DNA from: Natrinema hispanicum
GTDB taxonomy: Archaea > Halobacteriota > Halobacteria > Halobacteriales > Natrialbaceae
Reading direction: 5' to 3'
Length of the DNA: 64,000 bases
NCBI RefSeq assembly: GCF_900111485.1
Contig: NZ_FOIC01000004.1
Span: 212,604-276,603 of the forward strand
Below are positions 1 through 8,899 of the stretch, piece after piece. The position numbers were made by a program, and so were the translations under genes. Every line of letters begins with the position of its first letter. The stretch's first letter is position 1. The notes under the pieces were generated by a model. It saw nothing but the letters and a program-made list of their open reading frames with translations, was not told the DNA's origin and ran no database searches.

Positions 1-1
1 G

Positions 2-367
2 GCCGACGAGATCGAGCATCGGGAGATGCACGACCGGAAACGGTACTGGGTCAACAGCAGTGAGCGACCCGACGACGGTTCGCGATCCGGTGGTGGGATG
101 GTCGAGATCGTTGATCCCGTCGAGAACCCGACGTTCTGTGCGAACTGCCATCGGGTCCGGGTCACCCACGAGGGCTATCTGAAGGGCTGTCTCAACCGTA
201 ACGACGACCTCAAATCGATGGGCGAGATGAGCAAACCCGAGATCCGCGAGGCGTTCCGCGACGTCGTCGCCAACCGGGTGCCCTACTACGGTGAGTACAT
301 GATTCGAAACGACGAGGGGGAGTGGGAGCTAAACGAGAAGTATATCGACGAGTACGCCGAGGTCTGA
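2..367 (+). CDS. moaA: GTP 3',8-cyclase MoaA, C-terminal part (cut by window edge)
   Basis: First step of molybdopterin cofactor synthesis: radical-SAM cyclisation of GTP. Only the C-terminal ~121 residues are inside the window; the open frame runs in from the left edge and stops with TGA at 365-367. The C-terminal cluster motif is visible as [20 protein letters not shown], giving the C-x2-C-x13-C ligands of the second 4Fe-4S cluster that binds GTP in this family, followed by the usual tail. The N-terminal radical-SAM CxxxCxxC motif lies outside the window. The strand is the same as the following tRNA/ribosomal cluster, but a 188-base gap with its own TATA-like sequences suggests separate transcription. 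Confidence 0.92.
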   Translation, partial: ADEIEHREMHDRKRYWVNSSERPDDGSRSGGGMVEIVDPVENPTFCANCHRVRVTHEGYLKGCLNRNDDLKSMGEMSKPEIREAFRDVVANRVPYYGEYMIRNDEGEWELNEKYIDEYAEV

Positions 368-467
368 CCGTCGGGTTCAAGCGGTGGCCCCCTGCGTGGG
401 TGGATATCGACTCGAGCGCGGTATATTCTGGAAGCGAGTCACACGATCGGCCGCCGTCTTTCGTTGC

Positions 468-479
468 CCTTAAGTATTC
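468..479 (+). promoter_or_regulatory. Probable TATA element of the tRNA-Ser / rps13 transcript
   Basis: The 188 bases between moaA and tRNA-Ser hold no gene. A TATA-like CCCTTAAGTATT lies at 468-479, roughly 80 bases before the tRNA; a second AT-rich spot (GGTATATTC) is at 421-429. Either could drive a transcript carrying the tRNA and then rps13. Assigned by sequence resemblance only. Confidence 0.4.
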
Positions 480-555
480 GACGGGGGTAGGAGCGAGTGC
501 AATACGTGTAGGGGAGCGATCCCCGAGTCCGAGAGGGCGATGATAGACCGACCGT

Positions 556-638
556 GTTGTGGTAGCCAAGCGGCCCAAGGCGCATGGTTGCTAACCATGT
601 GGCGTCAAGCCTCCGGGGTTCGAATCCCCGCCACAACG
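556..638 (+). tRNA. tRNA-Ser (anticodon GCT)
   Basis: Cloverleaf read directly: acceptor GTTGTGG (556-562) pairs with CCACAAC (631-637), discriminator G at 638. The anticodon stem CATGG/CCATG encloses the loop TTGCTAA with anticodon GCT (serine AGC/AGU codons). A long variable arm (around TGGCGTCAAGCCTC) marks a class II tRNA as expected for serine, and the T arm reads CGGGG-TTCGAAT-CCCCG. CCA is not encoded. It lies 73 bases before rps13 on the same strand, so it may be processed from the ribosomal protein transcript. Confidence 0.96.
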
Positions 639-711
639 TCGGATCCTTCGCTGGCGTTTTCCCGCCAGTCGATTTGCACCGCACGCAGACTAGAGACAGA
701 TACACGACATC

Positions 712-1230
712 ATGAGCGCGGAAGAACCTCAAGAACAAGAAGACGACGAAGATCTCCGCTACTTCGTCCGCATCGGGCAAACCGACCTCGATGGGACGAA
801 GTCCGTCGAGCGCTCGCTCACGGAGATGAACGGGATCGGTCGCCGGACCGCCCGACTCATCGCCGAGGAAGCGGGCGTCGACCGAACGGCGACGTTCGGC
901 CGACTCGACGACGACGTCATCGACGCGGTCGTCGAGGTCGTCGAAAACTACGCCAACGAAGTCCCGGACTGGCTCAACAACCGCCAGTCGGACTTCTACA
1001 CCGGCGAGACGACCCACGAGATCGGCAACGATCTTCAGTTGACTCGACAGCACGACATCAACCGGATGAAGATGATCGACTCCTACAAGGGCGTTCGCCA
1101 CAAGCGCGGCCAGAAGGTCCGCGGGCAGCGCACCAAGTCCACCGGTCGTACGGAGGGCACCATCGGAGTCAACGTCGAAGAGATCCGCGAAGAACAGGCC
1201 GAAGGCGGCGAAGAGGGTGAGGGCGAATAA
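712..1230 (+). CDS. rps13: 30S ribosomal protein S13
   Basis: Component of the head of the small subunit, contacting the P-site tRNA and 16S rRNA. 172 residues; begins with a very acidic leader ([13 protein letters not shown]) and ends in an acidic tail (EEGEGE), typical of halophilic versions. The helix-hairpin-helix stretch [20 protein letters not shown] and the basic C-terminal block [17 protein letters not shown] are family hallmarks. First gene of rps13-rps4-rps11-rpoD; its stop TAA shares a base with the ATG of rps4 (TAATG at 1228-1232), implying translational coupling. Confidence 0.97.
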   Translation: MSAEEPQEQEDDEDLRYFVRIGQTDLDGTKSVERSLTEMNGIGRRTARLIAEEAGVDRTATFGRLDDDVIDAVVEVVENYANEVPDWLNNRQSDFYTGETTHEIGNDLQLTRQHDINRMKMIDSYKGVRHKRGQKVRGQRTKSTGRTEGTIGVNVEEIREEQAEGGEEGEGE

Positions 1231-1751
1231 TGCCACTCGGCACCGACACCAAGCAGTACGAGACGCCGAATCACCCCTACCAGGGTGAACGCATCGCCTC
1301 CGAACACTCCCTTGTCGACCGCTACGGCCTCAAGAACAAGGAAGAACTCTGGCGCGCCCAGTCCGAGCTTCGCTCCTACCGGCGCGAGGCCCGCGACCTG
1401 CTCGGCCAGGCCCAAGGCGACGAAACCGTCATCCGCCGCTCCGAGGAGTTCCTCGGTCGGCTCAAGCGCGTCGGCATCCTCGACGAGACCGACGAACTCG
1501 GCGACGTCCTGTCGCTCGAGATCGAAGATGTCCTCGAGCGCCGACTGCAGACGGTCGTCTACCGATCCGGACTGGCGAACACGACCCAGCAGGCTCGGCA
1601 GTTCATCAGCCACGGTCACGTTGTGGTCGACGGCCAGCGCCACAGCGTCCCATCCTACGTCGTCGACGTTGACGAGGAGGACCTGGTGGCCTTCGACGAG
1701 AACAGTCCACTCGCGGACGAACTTCACCCCGAACGCGCGGAGGGTCAGTAA
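1230..1751 (+). CDS. rps4: 30S ribosomal protein S4
   Basis: Primary 16S rRNA binder that nucleates assembly of the small-subunit body. 173 residues. An S4 RNA-binding domain occupies roughly residues 105-160 ([20 protein letters not shown], then a HGHVVVDGQ loop). Start overlaps the rps13 stop by one base; rps11 begins three bases after its stop. The order S13-S4-S11-RpoD is the conserved archaeal alpha-type operon. Confidence 0.97.
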   Translation: MPLGTDTKQYETPNHPYQGERIASEHSLVDRYGLKNKEELWRAQSELRSYRREARDLLGQAQGDETVIRRSEEFLGRLKRVGILDETDELGDVLSLEIEDVLERRLQTVVYRSGLANTTQQARQFISHGHVVVDGQRHSVPSYVVDVDEEDLVAFDENSPLADELHPERAEGQ

Positions 1752-1754
1752 ACC

Positions 1755-2144
1755 ATGAGCCAGGACGACGACAAGTGGGGCATCGCCCACGTGCACGCAT
1801 CGTTTAACAACACCGTCATGACCGTGACCGACCTCACGGGCGCGGAGACGATCGCCAAGTCCTCCGGTGGGACGGCGGTCAAACAGAACCGCGACGAGGC
1901 ATCGCCGTACGCGGCCATGCAGATGGCCGAGTCCATCGCCGAAGAGGTCAAAGCGGCCGGCATCACGGGCCTGCACGTTCGCGTGCGTGGCCCCGGCGGC
2001 AACCTCCAGAAGTCCCCCGGTCCCGGTGCGCAGGCGACGATCCGCGCGCTCGCGCGCTCGGGCATCGAAATCGGGCGCATCGAGGATGTCACGCCGATCC
2101 CCCACGACGGATCGCGCGCACCCAAAGGCAAGGGCGGCTACTAG
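1755..2144 (+). CDS. rps11: 30S ribosomal protein S11
   Basis: Platform protein of the small subunit near the mRNA exit. 129 residues. The family signature is seen as [20 protein letters not shown] followed by [20 protein letters not shown] and a C-terminal HDGSRAPK, and the N-terminal [15 protein letters not shown] strand pair is typical. Lies between rps4 and rpoD with only a few bases on either side, in one transcription unit. Confidence 0.97.
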   Translation: MSQDDDKWGIAHVHASFNNTVMTVTDLTGAETIAKSSGGTAVKQNRDEASPYAAMQMAESIAEEVKAAGITGLHVRVRGPGGNLQKSPGPGAQATIRALARSGIEIGRIEDVTPIPHDGSRAPKGKGGY

Positions 2145-2147
2145 ATC

Positions 2148-2897
2148 ATGACAGAGGAGTACGACGTCGAGTTCGTCGAACGCGAGGATCGTGAGGCACG
2201 ATTCCTCGTTCGGGGCGTGACGCCCGCGTTCGCAAACGGCATTCGTCGCGCAATGGTCGCCGACGTCCCCACGATGGCGATCGACACCGTCCGGTTCGTC
2301 GAGAACTCGTCGGTGATGTTCGACGAGCAACTCGCCTTACGGCTCGGGCTCGTCCCATTGACGACGCCACCTGTCGGCGAGTTCACCGAGGACGATACCG
2401 TCACGCTCTCGATCGACGTCGAAGGGCCGGCCACCGCCTACTCCGGCGATCTCGTCTCGAGCGACGAGCTCGTCCAGCCCGCGGACGAGAACGTTCCGAT
2501 CATCGAACTCAAAGACGACCAACGCCTCGAGGCCGAGGCCGACGCCGTTTTAGACCGCGGGAAAGACCACGCCAAACATCAGGGCGGGGTCGCGGTCGGC
2601 TACCGACACCTCCAGCGCGTGGAGGTCGACGGTGATCTCCCTGAGTTCGAAGAACAGGAACGCCGGATCATCCGCGGTGTGATCGAAGACGACGGCGAAC
2701 TCGTTTCCACAAGCGAGTTTGATCACGACCTCTCGAACCGATACCCGGGCAAGCAGGTCCGGGTCGAGGACGTGCCCAACGCCTTCGTCTTCCACGTGGA
2801 GACGGACGGCTCCTTTACCGTCGAAGAGCTGGTCACGCGAGCTGCAGAGACGATCGCGGCACGCGCGACCGAACTCGAAGACGCAGTACAGCTATAG
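2148..2897 (+). CDS. rpoD: DNA-directed RNA polymerase subunit D
   Basis: Archaeal counterpart of bacterial alpha / eukaryotic RPB3, a platform subunit that dimerises with subunit L. 249 residues. N-terminal dimerisation region shows [20 protein letters not shown], the classic alpha-like motif, then an insert domain (~55-160) and return to the dimerisation fold. There is no cysteine in the whole protein, so the 3Fe-4S/4Fe-4S insert domain of some archaeal RpoD proteins cannot carry a cluster here. Last gene of the rps13 unit; a 129-base gap separates it from tRNA-Leu. Confidence 0.97.
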   Translation: MTEEYDVEFVEREDREARFLVRGVTPAFANGIRRAMVADVPTMAIDTVRFVENSSVMFDEQLALRLGLVPLTTPPVGEFTEDDTVTLSIDVEGPATAYSGDLVSSDELVQPADENVPIIELKDDQRLEAEADAVLDRGKDHAKHQGGVAVGYRHLQRVEVDGDLPEFEEQERRIIRGVIEDDGELVSTSEFDHDLSNRYPGKQVRVEDVPNAFVFHVETDGSFTVEELVTRAAETIAARATELEDAVQL

Positions 2898-3026
2898 ATA
2901 TGAACCGACGCCCCCGACCCGATCAGGACGCGCCGTTCGCCGACGCCGTGAGCGACGAGATCGGCGAGCGCTCGTCCACTGGAATCGAAAGGGGTTTGAA
3001 GGGGCGACGGATACGTGGAAGTGCGA

Positions 3027-3111
3027 GCAGGGATAGCCAAGTCAGGCCAACGGCGCAGCGTTCAGGGCGCTGTCTCGTAGGAGTCCGCAGGTTCAAATCC
3101 TGCTCCCTGCA
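3027..3111 (+). tRNA. tRNA-Leu (anticodon CAG)
   Basis: Acceptor GCAGGGA (3027-3033) pairs with TCCCTGC (3104-3110), discriminator A at 3111. Anticodon stem CAGCG/CGCTG encloses TTCAGGG, anticodon CAG. The long variable arm TCTCGTAGGAGTC fits a class II leucine tRNA, and the T arm is GCAGG-TTCAAAT-CCTGC. No encoded CCA. Placed between rpoD and rpl18e on the same strand, so it may be processed from a polycistronic transcript; a weak TATA-like GGTTTGAAGG sits about 30 bases upstream. Confidence 0.96.
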
Positions 3112-3135
3112 TCACTTCTCACGAATCGATTCCAC

Positions 3136-3167
3136 CGTCGACAAGACACGCTCGTGTCTCGTCGACG
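3136..3167 (+). promoter_or_regulatory. Hairpin in the leader of the rpl18e operon
   Basis: Near-perfect inverted repeat: CGTCGAC-a-AGACAC (3136-3149), four-base loop, GTGTCT-c-GTCGACG (3154-3167); 13 pairs with one A/C mismatch. It lies between the tRNA-Leu 3' end and the rpl18e ribosome binding site. It could be a processing site freeing the tRNA or a control hairpin for the L18e-L13-S9 operon. Structure is seen; role is inferred. Confidence 0.6.
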
Positions 3168-3198
3168 TGCCAACAGTTGCAGTATTTGGAGGAAACCA

Positions 3199-3552
3199 AT
3201 GAGTAGCAAGACTAATCCGAGGCTCACCGATCTCATCGCCGAGCTGAAGTCGACGTCCCGCGAAGCGGACGCCGACGTCTGGCGAGACGTTGCGGATCGA
3301 CTCGAGAAGCCCCGGCGCACCCACGCTGAGGTGAACCTGGGCCGCATCGAGCGGTACGCACGCGAAGAAGAGACTGTCGTCGTTCCCGGCAAGGTGCTGG
3401 GTTCCGGCGCACTACAGAAAAACGTCACCGTCGCCGCCGTCAACTTCTCTTCGTCCGCAGAGACGAAGATCGAACAGGTCGGCGAACCGGTACCGCTCGA
3501 GCAAGCGCTCGAAGAGAACCCAGAAGGCTCCGACGTCCGGGTGATTCGATGA
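3199..3552 (+). CDS. rpl18e: 50S ribosomal protein L18e
   Basis: Archaeal/eukaryotic-type large-subunit protein related to bacterial L15. 117 residues. The frame is open further upstream, but ATG at 3199 is chosen because a GGAGG element (3188-3192) precedes it and the product then begins with the family's [17 protein letters not shown] start. Mid-region [20 protein letters not shown] is the conserved core. It overlaps rpl13 by four bases (ATGA), opening rpl18e-rpl13-rps9-rpoN-rpoK-eno-rps2. Confidence 0.96.
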   Translation: MSSKTNPRLTDLIAELKSTSREADADVWRDVADRLEKPRRTHAEVNLGRIERYAREEETVVVPGKVLGSGALQKNVTVAAVNFSSSAETKIEQVGEPVPLEQALEENPEGSDVRVIR

Positions 3553-3998
3553 GTCTCGCAGAGTTCGACGCCGATCTCGTCGTCGATGCCAGTGACTGCA
3601 TCCTCGGTCGTGTCGCCAGCGAAGTCGCCCAGCGCGCGCTGGACGGCGAGCGCGTCGCGATCGTCAACGCCGAAGAAGCAGTCATCACCGGCGACAAAGA
3701 AGACATCTTCGAGACGTACCGCACGCGACTGCAGCTCGGCTCCGACAGCGGGCCGTACTATCCGCGACGACCGGACACGATCTTCAAGCGGTCCGTCCGC
3801 GGCATGCTGCCGTACAAGAAACCACGCGGCCGCGAAGCGCTCGACAGCGTCCGCGTCTACGTCGGCAACCCCTACGAGGACGACGACGAGCGGGACTCGG
3901 AAGTGCTCGAGGGAACGTCGCTGGATCGCCTATCGAACATCCGCTTCGTCCACCTACACGAAGTGTCCGAACAGTTAGGTGCTAACGTCACATGGTAA
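3549..3998 (+). CDS. rpl13: 50S ribosomal protein L13
   Basis: Early-assembling large-subunit protein that binds domain II of 23S rRNA. 149 residues. The conserved start [18 protein letters not shown] and central [18 protein letters not shown] are clear family markers. Overlaps rpl18e by four bases at its start and rps9 by seven at its end, indicating tight translational coupling. Confidence 0.97.
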   Translation: MSLAEFDADLVVDASDCILGRVASEVAQRALDGERVAIVNAEEAVITGDKEDIFETYRTRLQLGSDSGPYYPRRPDTIFKRSVRGMLPYKKPRGREALDSVRVYVGNPYEDDDERDSEVLEGTSLDRLSNIRFVHLHEVSEQLGANVTW

Positions 3999-4390
3999 CC
4001 AACACGAGTGGCAAGAAAAAGACGGCCGTCGCGCGAGCGACAGTCCACGAGGGCGAGGGTCGCGTTCGAATCAACTCCCAGCCCGTCGAACTGGTCGAAC
4101 CCGAGATGTCCCGGCTCAAGATGCTCGAGCCGTTCCGCATCGTCGGCGAGGACCTGCGCAGTGAGATGGACATCGATGTCCGCGTCGAGGGAGGCGGCAT
4201 CAGTGGTCAGGCAGACGCCGTCCGCACCGCCATCGCACGCGGCATCGTCCAGCACACCAACGACGCCGAACTCCGCGACGCGTTCATGGAGTTCGACCGA
4301 TCGCTGCTGGTCAACGACGTTCGCCAGTCCGAACCCAAGAAATGGGGCGGCCCGGGCGCTCGGGCGCGCTACCAGAAGTCCTACCGCTAA
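3992..4390 (+). CDS. rps9: 30S ribosomal protein S9
   Basis: Small-subunit head protein whose C-terminal arginine touches P-site tRNA. 132 residues; begins [20 protein letters not shown] and ends [13 protein letters not shown], the invariant basic tail that reaches the decoding region. [18 protein letters not shown] is the conserved core. Sits between rpl13 and rpoN in the same unit. Confidence 0.97.
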   Translation: MVTNTSGKKKTAVARATVHEGEGRVRINSQPVELVEPEMSRLKMLEPFRIVGEDLRSEMDIDVRVEGGGISGQADAVRTAIARGIVQHTNDAELRDAFMEFDRSLLVNDVRQSEPKKWGGPGARARYQKSYR

Positions 4391-4402
4391 GGTGATCAAC
4401 GC

Positions 4403-4597
4403 ATGATGGTACCGGTCCGGTGTTTCACCTGTGGTAACGTCGTCGGCGAACACTGGGAGGAGTTCGACGAACGAGCCAACGAGGGCGACGAGGACCCCGA
4501 AAAGGTCCTCGACGAGCTCGGCGTCGACCGCTACTGCTGTCGGCGGATGCTCGTCAGTCACAAAGACCTGGTCGACATCGTCTCCCCGTACCAGTAA
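4403..4597 (+). CDS. rpoN: DNA-directed RNA polymerase subunit N
   Basis: Small zinc-binding core subunit (RPB10 homologue). 64 residues from the ATG at 4403; the adjacent ATG at 4406 is an equal alternative giving 63. The zinc site CFTCG near the N-terminus plus CCRRM further on forms the CX2C...CC atypical zinc bundle of this family. Conserved neighbours S9 and RpoK support the call. Confidence 0.96.
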   Translation: MMVPVRCFTCGNVVGEHWEEFDERANEGDEDPEKVLDELGVDRYCCRRMLVSHKDLVDIVSPYQ

Positions 4598-4599
4598 CA

Positions 4600-4785
4600 A
4601 TGCAACAACAACAGCACAACCGCTACGAGAAAGCACGCATCCTCGGTGCACGAGCGCTGCAGGTCTCGTATGGCGCGCCGGTGTTGATCGAAACCGACCA
4701 GACGCAACCGATCCTCATCGCCGCCGAGGAGTACGACGCCGGCGTGTTGCCGTTTACCGTCAAGCGGGGGTACGATCGCAAATGA
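4600..4785 (+). CDS. rpoK: DNA-directed RNA polymerase subunit K
   Basis: Homologue of bacterial omega and eukaryotic RPB6, helping the large subunits assemble. 61 residues; the family core reads [20 protein letters not shown] and ends LPFTVKRGY. Two bases separate it from rpoN, and its TGA overlaps the ATG of enolase (ATGA at 4782-4785). Confidence 0.95.
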   Translation: MQQQQHNRYEKARILGARALQVSYGAPVLIETDQTQPILIAAEEYDAGVLPFTVKRGYDRK

Positions 4786-5987
4786 CACTCATCACAGATA
4801 TCCGACTGCGACGCATCCTCGACTCGCGAGGCAACCCGACGGTCGAAGCCGACGTCGTGACCGAAAGCGGCGGCTTCGGCCGTGCTGCAGCACCGAGCGG
4901 TGCCAGCACTGGCGAGTACGAAGCCGTCGAGCGGCCGCCGTCCGAGGCGATCGCTGCGGCTCGAGAACACGCCGTGCCGCGGCTCGTCGGCGAGGTCTAC
5001 GCGGGCAACCAGCGTGACGTCGACGCCGCATTGCACGCTGCTGATGGTACCGACGACTTTTCGGAGATCGGTGCCAACAGCGCGGTCGCCATCTCGATGG
5101 CTGCCGCAAAGGCCGGTGCCGACGTGCTCGGTGCTCCGCTGTTCCAGCACCTCGGTGGGACGTTCCGCGGCAACAACTTCCCGATTCCGCTCGGTAACGT
5201 CGTCGGCGGTGGCGAACACGCTGCCGACGCAACCGACATTCAGGAGTTCTTGGCGGCACCCGTCGGCGCACCGAGCGTCGAAGACGCCGTCTTTGCCAAC
5301 GCGGCCGTCCACGCTGCCGTCTCTGATCTGCTGTCCGAACGTGGCGTCCCCTGTGGCAAGGGCGACGAGGGCGCGTGGGCACCGTCGATCGACGACGGCG
5401 ACGCGTTCGAAATCGTCGACGAGGCGGTTTCGATGGTCGAAGACGAGGTCGGCTTCGAGATCAAATTCGGCCTCGACGTCGCCGGTGCAGAGCTGTACGA
5501 CGCCGATTCTGGCACCTACGAGTACAGCGACCAGAGCCGCGACACCGACGAGCAGATCGCATACATCGCCGATCTCGTCGAGGAGTACGACCTCGTCTAT
5601 GTCGAGGATCCGCTCGACGAGGACGATTACGACGCCTTCGCCGACCTCACCGACGAAGTCGGCGATCAGACGCTGATCTGCGGTGACGACCTGTTCGTCA
5701 CGAACACCGACCGTCTCGTCGAGGGCATCGATCGTGACGCGGCCAACAGCATCCTGATCAAGCCAAACCAGATCGGGACGCTTTCGGACGCCTTCGACGC
5801 GATCGAACTCGCAACCGAGAACGGCTACGACTCGGTCGTCTCTCACCGGTCGGGCGAGACCGAAGACGCGACGATCGCACACCTCGCCGTCGCGACCGAC
5901 GCCCCCTACATCAAGACGGGTGCCGTCGGCGGCGAGCGAACTGCAAAGCTAAACGAGCTCATTCGAATCGCAGACGACGCGACATGA
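4782..5987 (+). CDS. eno: Enolase (phosphopyruvate hydratase)
   Basis: Interconverts 2-phosphoglycerate and phosphoenolpyruvate in glycolysis and gluconeogenesis. 401 residues. Seen are the mobile loop [10 protein letters not shown] (40-49), magnesium ligands in the segments [21 protein letters not shown] and [10 protein letters not shown], the catalytic lysine in [10 protein letters not shown] and the signature [19 protein letters not shown]. The frame is open further upstream, but ATG 4782 gives the family start ([19 protein letters not shown]) and couples to rpoK. Its place between rpoK and rps2 is conserved in many euryarchaea. Confidence 0.97.
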   Translation: MTLITDIRLRRILDSRGNPTVEADVVTESGGFGRAAAPSGASTGEYEAVERPPSEAIAAAREHAVPRLVGEVYAGNQRDVDAALHAADGTDDFSEIGANSAVAISMAAAKAGADVLGAPLFQHLGGTFRGNNFPIPLGNVVGGGEHAADATDIQEFLAAPVGAPSVEDAVFANAAVHAAVSDLLSERGVPCGKGDEGAWAPSIDDGDAFEIVDEAVSMVEDEVGFEIKFGLDVAGAELYDADSGTYEYSDQSRDTDEQIAYIADLVEEYDLVYVEDPLDEDDYDAFADLTDEVGDQTLICGDDLFVTNTDRLVEGIDRDAANSILIKPNQIGTLSDAFDAIELATENGYDSVVSHRSGETEDATIAHLAVATDAPYIKTGAVGGERTAKLNELIRIADDAT

Positions 5988-6790
5988 CAGACAACGACGC
6001 AACCCAAGAAGGGCTCGACGCCGCCGAGGAGGAAATCGACGAGGAGCCAGCCGAAGGGGCTGGCCCCGCCGCCGAGGAGGATGTCGAGTCTGCAGCCGAA
6101 CAGCCCGCCGACGCCGAGGGAGCCCCCGCGGCCGAGGCCGAAGAAGCCGACGACGCCGCCGAGGAGGACGCCGGTCCAACCCTCGACGACGACGTCATGT
6201 CCGACGAGGAAGCGGACCTGCTGATCCCCGTCGAGGACTACCTCGGCGCTGGCGTCCACATCGGGACCCAGCAGAAGACCGCCGACATGGAGCGGTTCAT
6301 CCACCGCGTCCGAACCGACGGTCTCTACGTGCTGGACGTCTCGAAGACCGACGGCCGGATCCGCACGGCCGCGGACTTCCTCGCCAACTACGACCCCGAA
6401 CAGATCCTGGTCACGTCCTCGCGCCAGTACGGTCGCTTCCCAGCCGAGAAGTTCGCCGAGGCCGTCGGCGCTCGCGCCCGCACCGGTCGCTTCATCCCGG
6501 GCACGCTGACCAACCCGAAGTACGACGGCTACATCGAGCCGGACGTGCTCGTCGTCACTGACCCGATCGGCGACGCCCAGGCCGTCAAAGAGGCCATCAC
6601 GGTCGGCATCCCGGTCATCGCGATGTGTGACTCGAACAACCAGCTCAGCAACGTCGACCTCGTCGTCCCGACGAACAACAAGGGTCGCAAGGCCCTCTCG
6701 GTCGTCTACTGGCTGCTGGCCAACGAGGTCCTCGACCGCCGCGGCGCAGAGCCGTCCTACTCGCTCGAGGACTTCGAGAGCACGGTCTAA
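5984..6790 (+). CDS. rps2: 30S ribosomal protein S2
   Basis: Late-assembling small-subunit protein. 268 residues, with an extended N-terminus of about 70 residues made almost only of Ala, Glu, Asp and Pro before the S2 fold begins near [20 protein letters not shown]. Core motifs include [10 protein letters not shown] and [15 protein letters not shown]. The acidic leader is a haloarchaeal feature, probably unstructured and keeping the protein soluble in high salt. Overlaps eno by four bases and ends the operon. Confidence 0.97.
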   Translation: MTDNDATQEGLDAAEEEIDEEPAEGAGPAAEEDVESAAEQPADAEGAPAAEAEEADDAAEEDAGPTLDDDVMSDEEADLLIPVEDYLGAGVHIGTQQKTADMERFIHRVRTDGLYVLDVSKTDGRIRTAADFLANYDPEQILVTSSRQYGRFPAEKFAEAVGARARTGRFIPGTLTNPKYDGYIEPDVLVVTDPIGDAQAVKEAITVGIPVIAMCDSNNQLSNVDLVVPTNNKGRKALSVVYWLLANEVLDRRGAEPSYSLEDFESTV

Positions 6791-6875
6791 GGCGTTCGGT
6801 ATCGGCGCTGTTCGTTTTCTCACCGCAGCTTACACCGCGAGTAGCACGACCAGCAGCGGCACTCAGACTGCGTGA

Positions 6876-7796
6876 TTACGACCCGTCCGCGAGCAACTGT
6901 TCGACCAGTTCGGCGGCATCGACGGCCGTCGCCCCGAAGACGTAGGTCGCGGGTTCGATCCCGAACGCGCCGCGGTGGTAGGCAACGCGGGGAACCGACC
7001 CACGCTCTTCGAAGCGGCGTCTGAGGTGTTTGCCGCGGTCCTCGTAGGTGGCGTCGAACTCGAGTGGCTCGATGCCCAGTTCCGTGGCGGCTTCGAGCAG
7101 GTCGTCGTCGGTGGCGACATTGGTCGCACCGCGGATACTCGAGTCGACCGTGTTGGCGGCGATGATCGCCGTCGCAACGTGTTTCGAGGCTCCGAACTCG
7201 GGATTGGCCGGAATCTCGATCCGGCCGCCCATAGCGTAGATCCGGCCAGGGATCGCAGCGATGTCGGTCTCGTCGGCTGGGTCGGGAAGCCCCATGCCGA
7301 CGTTGGTCCCGACGTTCGGAATCGAGTCGGCCATGCCAGGGATCGCAGCGAGCGTCCGCGCGGCAGTCCGGACGTTCGAAAGCACATCGCGTTCGGCACG
7401 CACGTCGGGATCGAGCCCCCGAACGCAGAGATCACAGCCCAGTCCCTGTAACTCCGGCATCGCTTCCTCGTGGAGTTCACAGATCGGGCCACGATCCTCG
7501 AGGTTGCGGATCAACGCGAGGAGTTCGGCGAGTGCGTCGTAGCCGTCCAGTTCGCCGCTTGCGAGGCCATCGGCGATCCGGTCGACAGTTGCGACGGTTT
7601 CGGGGTCGTCGCGAAAGCGATCGTCGCCGCCACCCTCGCCGCCGACGTACTTGCTGACCGCAGCCTGAGTCACGCCGAGTTCGGCGGCGATTTCTTTCTG
7701 AGTCAGCCCACGGTCGGCGAGTCGCGTCGCCAACATTGCCCGCACGGTCGGCAGGAACCGATCGACGACGAGTTCGCTCGGCAAGACGAGTGTCAT
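6876..7796 (-). CDS. HTH-ThiN family protein, probable thiamine-responsive regulator
   Basis: 306 residues. N-terminal helix-turn-helix (LTQKEIAAELGVTQAAVSKY, about residues 30-49) joined to a C-terminal ThiN domain (roughly 140-306) with NVGTNVGMGLPDPADETDIA. ThiN normally condenses the thiamine pyrimidine and thiazole phosphates; archaeal HTH-ThiN fusions of this shape (ThiR) are described as thiamine-phosphate-sensing repressors. ATG at 7796 is chosen because the family begins TLVLPSELV; the frame stays open to 7919, but that would overlap mvk. Convergent with rps2 and divergent from mvk. Whether it retains enzyme activity cannot be told. Confidence 0.85.
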   Translation of the reverse strand: MTLVLPSELVVDRFLPTVRAMLATRLADRGLTQKEIAAELGVTQAAVSKYVGGEGGGDDRFRDDPETVATVDRIADGLASGELDGYDALAELLALIRNLEDRGPICELHEEAMPELQGLGCDLCVRGLDPDVRAERDVLSNVRTAARTLAAIPGMADSIPNVGTNVGMGLPDPADETDIAAIPGRIYAMGGRIEIPANPEFGASKHVATAIIAANTVDSSIRGATNVATDDDLLEAATELGIEPLEFDATYEDRGKHLRRRFEERGSVPRVAYHRGAFGIEPATYVFGATAVDAAELVEQLLADGS

Positions 7797-7912
7797 ACGA
7801 CCGTCGTACGGCCCCACCGTCATAAGTCCGCCTGCGTTCTGGTCGCCACCGCGCCGACTGCAAGCGCCGAGACAAAGATAGCTATTAACCGTCGTCGTGC
7901 GAATCGCCGGGC

Positions 7913-8899
7913 ATGACACTCTCGAGCGCTCCCGGCAAGGTGTATTTGTTCGGGGAGCACGCGGTCGTCTACGGCGAGCCCGCCGTCCCGTGTGCGATCG
8001 AGCGGCGAGCGCGGGTGGAGGTACAGCGACGCGACGACGGTAAACTCCGCGTCCATGCCGAGGATCTCAGTCTGAACGGCTTTACTGTCGAATACGACGG
8101 CACGCCGGGGAACGGCCCGGACGTCGACGTCTCGGAGTCGCTGATCAGCGCTGCGATGGGCTACGTCGACGAGGCAATCGCGCAGGTTCGCGACGTGACC
8201 GGCGAGGACGATGTCGGCTTCGACGTGACGATCGAAAGCGACATTCCGCTGGGCGCAGGCCTTGGCTCCTCGGCCGCGGTCGTCGTCGCGGCCATCGACG
8301 CTGCCGCACGCGAACTCGGCGTCACGCTCGAGCCCGATGAACTCGCCGAGCGGGCCTACCAGACCGAATATCAGGTGCAGGACGGACAGGCCTCGCGGGC
8401 AGACACCTTCTGTTCGGCGACCGGCGGCGCGGTCCGCGTCGAGGGCGACGACTGTCGGTCGCTCGAGGCCCCCGATCTGCCGATCGTGATCGGCTTCGAC
8501 GGTGGGGCCGGCGATACCGGACAGTTGGTCGCTGGCGTCCGCGAACTCCGAGACGAGTACGACTTCGCAGCCGACACGGTCGAGGCGATCGGCGACATCG
8601 TCCGCAACGGTGAACAGGCGCTGGCCGACGGCGACATCGCGGAGCTCGGCCGGCTCATGGACTTCAATCATGGCCTGTTGTCGGCGCTCGGTGTCTCTTC
8701 GCGGTCGCTGGATACGATGGTCTGGGCAGCCCGCGACGCGGGCGCACACGGCGCGAAGCTCACTGGTGCCGGCGGCGGTGGCTGTATCGTCGCGCTGGAT
8801 CCGACGCCCGAAACCGAGACGGCGCTATCCTTTACACCGGGCTGTGAAGACACCTTCCGCGCCGAACTCGCCGAGGACGGGGTGAAGCGACTCGAATGA
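7913..8899 (+). CDS. mvk: Mevalonate kinase
   Basis: Phosphorylates mevalonate in the isoprenoid pathway feeding archaeal lipids. 328 residues, GHMP fold: substrate loop PGKVYLFGEHAVVYG (7-21), ATP loop IPLGAGLGSSAAV (111-123), and C-terminal LTGAGGGGCIVAL. Overlaps ipk by four bases (ATGA), so the two are one transcription unit. A 116-base gap separates it from the divergent HTH-ThiN gene. Confidence 0.96.
   Translation: MTLSSAPGKVYLFGEHAVVYGEPAVPCAIERRARVEVQRRDDGKLRVHAEDLSLNGFTVEYDGTPGNGPDVDVSESLISAAMGYVDEAIAQVRDVTGEDDVGFDVTIESDIPLGAGLGSSAAVVVAAIDAAARELGVTLEPDELAERAYQTEYQVQDGQASRADTFCSATGGAVRVEGDDCRSLEAPDLPIVIGFDGGAGDTGQLVAGVRELRDEYDFAADTVEAIGDIVRNGEQALADGDIAELGRLMDFNHGLLSALGVSSRSLDTMVWAARDAGAHGAKLTGAGGGGCIVALDPTPETETALSFTPGCEDTFRAELAEDGVKRLE

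Noticed and set aside
1083..2330. Long minus-strand open frame opposite rps4-rps11-rpoD
   Set aside because: The opposite strand carries overlapping, coupled ribosomal genes with clear family motifs; GC-rich haloarchaeal genes often leave long antisense frames.
4623..5882. 419-codon minus-strand frame opposite enolase
   Set aside because: Antisense shadow of a well-supported gene; no family resemblance in the product.
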